DNA from: Candidatus Scatousia excrementipullorum
Lineage (GTDB): Bacteria > Cyanobacteriota > Vampirovibrionia > Gastranaerophilales > Gastranaerophilaceae
Direction of reading: 5' to 3'
Assembly: GCA_017694215.1 (NCBI GenBank)
Contig: JADIND010000092.1
Coordinates: 1 to 29,291 of the forward strand
Length of the DNA: 29,291 nt
The notes beneath the pieces were generated by a model. It was not told the origin of the DNA. It made no database searches and worked only from the letters and a program-made list of their open reading frames with translations. A program made the position numbers and the translations under genes. Shown here one piece after another: positions 29,108-29,291 of the stretch. Position 1 is the first letter of the stretch, and each line of letters starts with the position of its first letter.

Positions 29108-29291
29108 TTAGTTTTTTGTTATTTGTATATTGGAACAAACTTGTTGAAGTTGTCGAAGTGAGTTTTCGTAATTCTTTTTGAAGTTATGGAATTTTTCAAC
29201 AAGTTTTTGCTGTTTTTTGTAGGCTTCTGAATATTCAGGAAGACTCAATTCTTCAAAGAATGAATACAGAATTATTATCATATTCAGGTAC
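29108..29291 (-). CDS. C-terminal end of an unidentified helical protein (partial)
   Basis: The minus-strand frame is open from the window edge to a TAA at 29108-29110, giving at least 60 residues. The readable part has a hydrophobic start (LNMIIILYSFFEE), then a charged and Gln-rich helix (YKKQQKLVEKFHNFKKNYE, then RQLQQVC) that looks like a coiled coil. It is convergent with the metallophosphatase, with 17 nt between the stops. The protein-like composition over the whole stretch supports a real gene whose start lies outside the window. No family can be named from this fragment. Confidence 0.55.
   Translation of the reverse strand, partial: YLNMIIILYSFFEELSLPEYSEAYKKQQKLVEKFHNFKKNYENSLRQLQQVCSNIQITKN

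Overview
The window looks like a chromosomal segment of an AT-rich, Gram-negative-type bacterium, most likely a gut member of the Gastranaerophilales (Melainabacteria/Vampirovibrionia, the non-photosynthetic relatives of Cyanobacteria). This assignment is inference. It rests on two pseudopilins sharing the N-terminal stretch FTLAEVLITLGIIG, an LPS-type heptosyltransferase, an MEP-pathway gene (ispD), and several envelope proteins that match no family I can name. No rRNA, tRNA, CRISPR array, transposase or phage module is visible. Most genes are housekeeping genes with intact catalytic motifs.

Layout. 1-2234: the 3' part of infB (the frame is open from base 1). 2241-5330: two pseudopilin genes on the minus strand, each divergent from a small helix-turn-helix gene, with a TrmB-type regulator between the pairs. 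5331-9063: dciA-like gene divergent from nrnA, then a yihY/brkB membrane gene and tdk, with repeat clusters on both sides. 9084-12256: glyA, a WecA/TagO-like sugar-phosphate transferase, and an unknown 177-aa protein behind its own consensus promoter and a structured leader. 12299-15761: a repeat cluster, then proB-proA-tyrA on the minus strand. 15831-21348: a compact plus-strand run of ROK sugar kinase, heptosyltransferase, GGDEF/HD-GYP-like protein, thiL and ispD. 21384-22203: plsY with a coupled small membrane protein. 22312-26218: an envelope cassette of VWA protein, FHA-like eight-TM protein, TonB-C-like protein and 41-aa membrane peptide, followed by a zinc-ribbon/TM/TonB-C-like gene with its own promoter. 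26255-26428: a 57-aa gene on the minus strand. 26525-27282: a tandem composite repeat array. 27277-29291: two unknown exported proteins, a PPP-type metallophosphatase with an altered metal motif, and the end of an unidentified gene.

Regulation and structure. Eight genes have a -10-like hexamer ending exactly 6 nt before the start codon and little or no Shine-Dalgarno sequence, which predicts leaderless mRNAs. Other genes (glyA, plsY, the VWA cassette) have ordinary promoters with a short leader and a Shine-Dalgarno site. Intergenic repeats belong to a few short palindromic families that are combined into composites at four loci, one of them a roughly 290-bp tandem array.

The best candidates for something undescribed are the VWA/FHA/TonB-like cassette, the paired pseudopilin-HTH loci with an operator-like dyad, and the leaderless promoter architecture.
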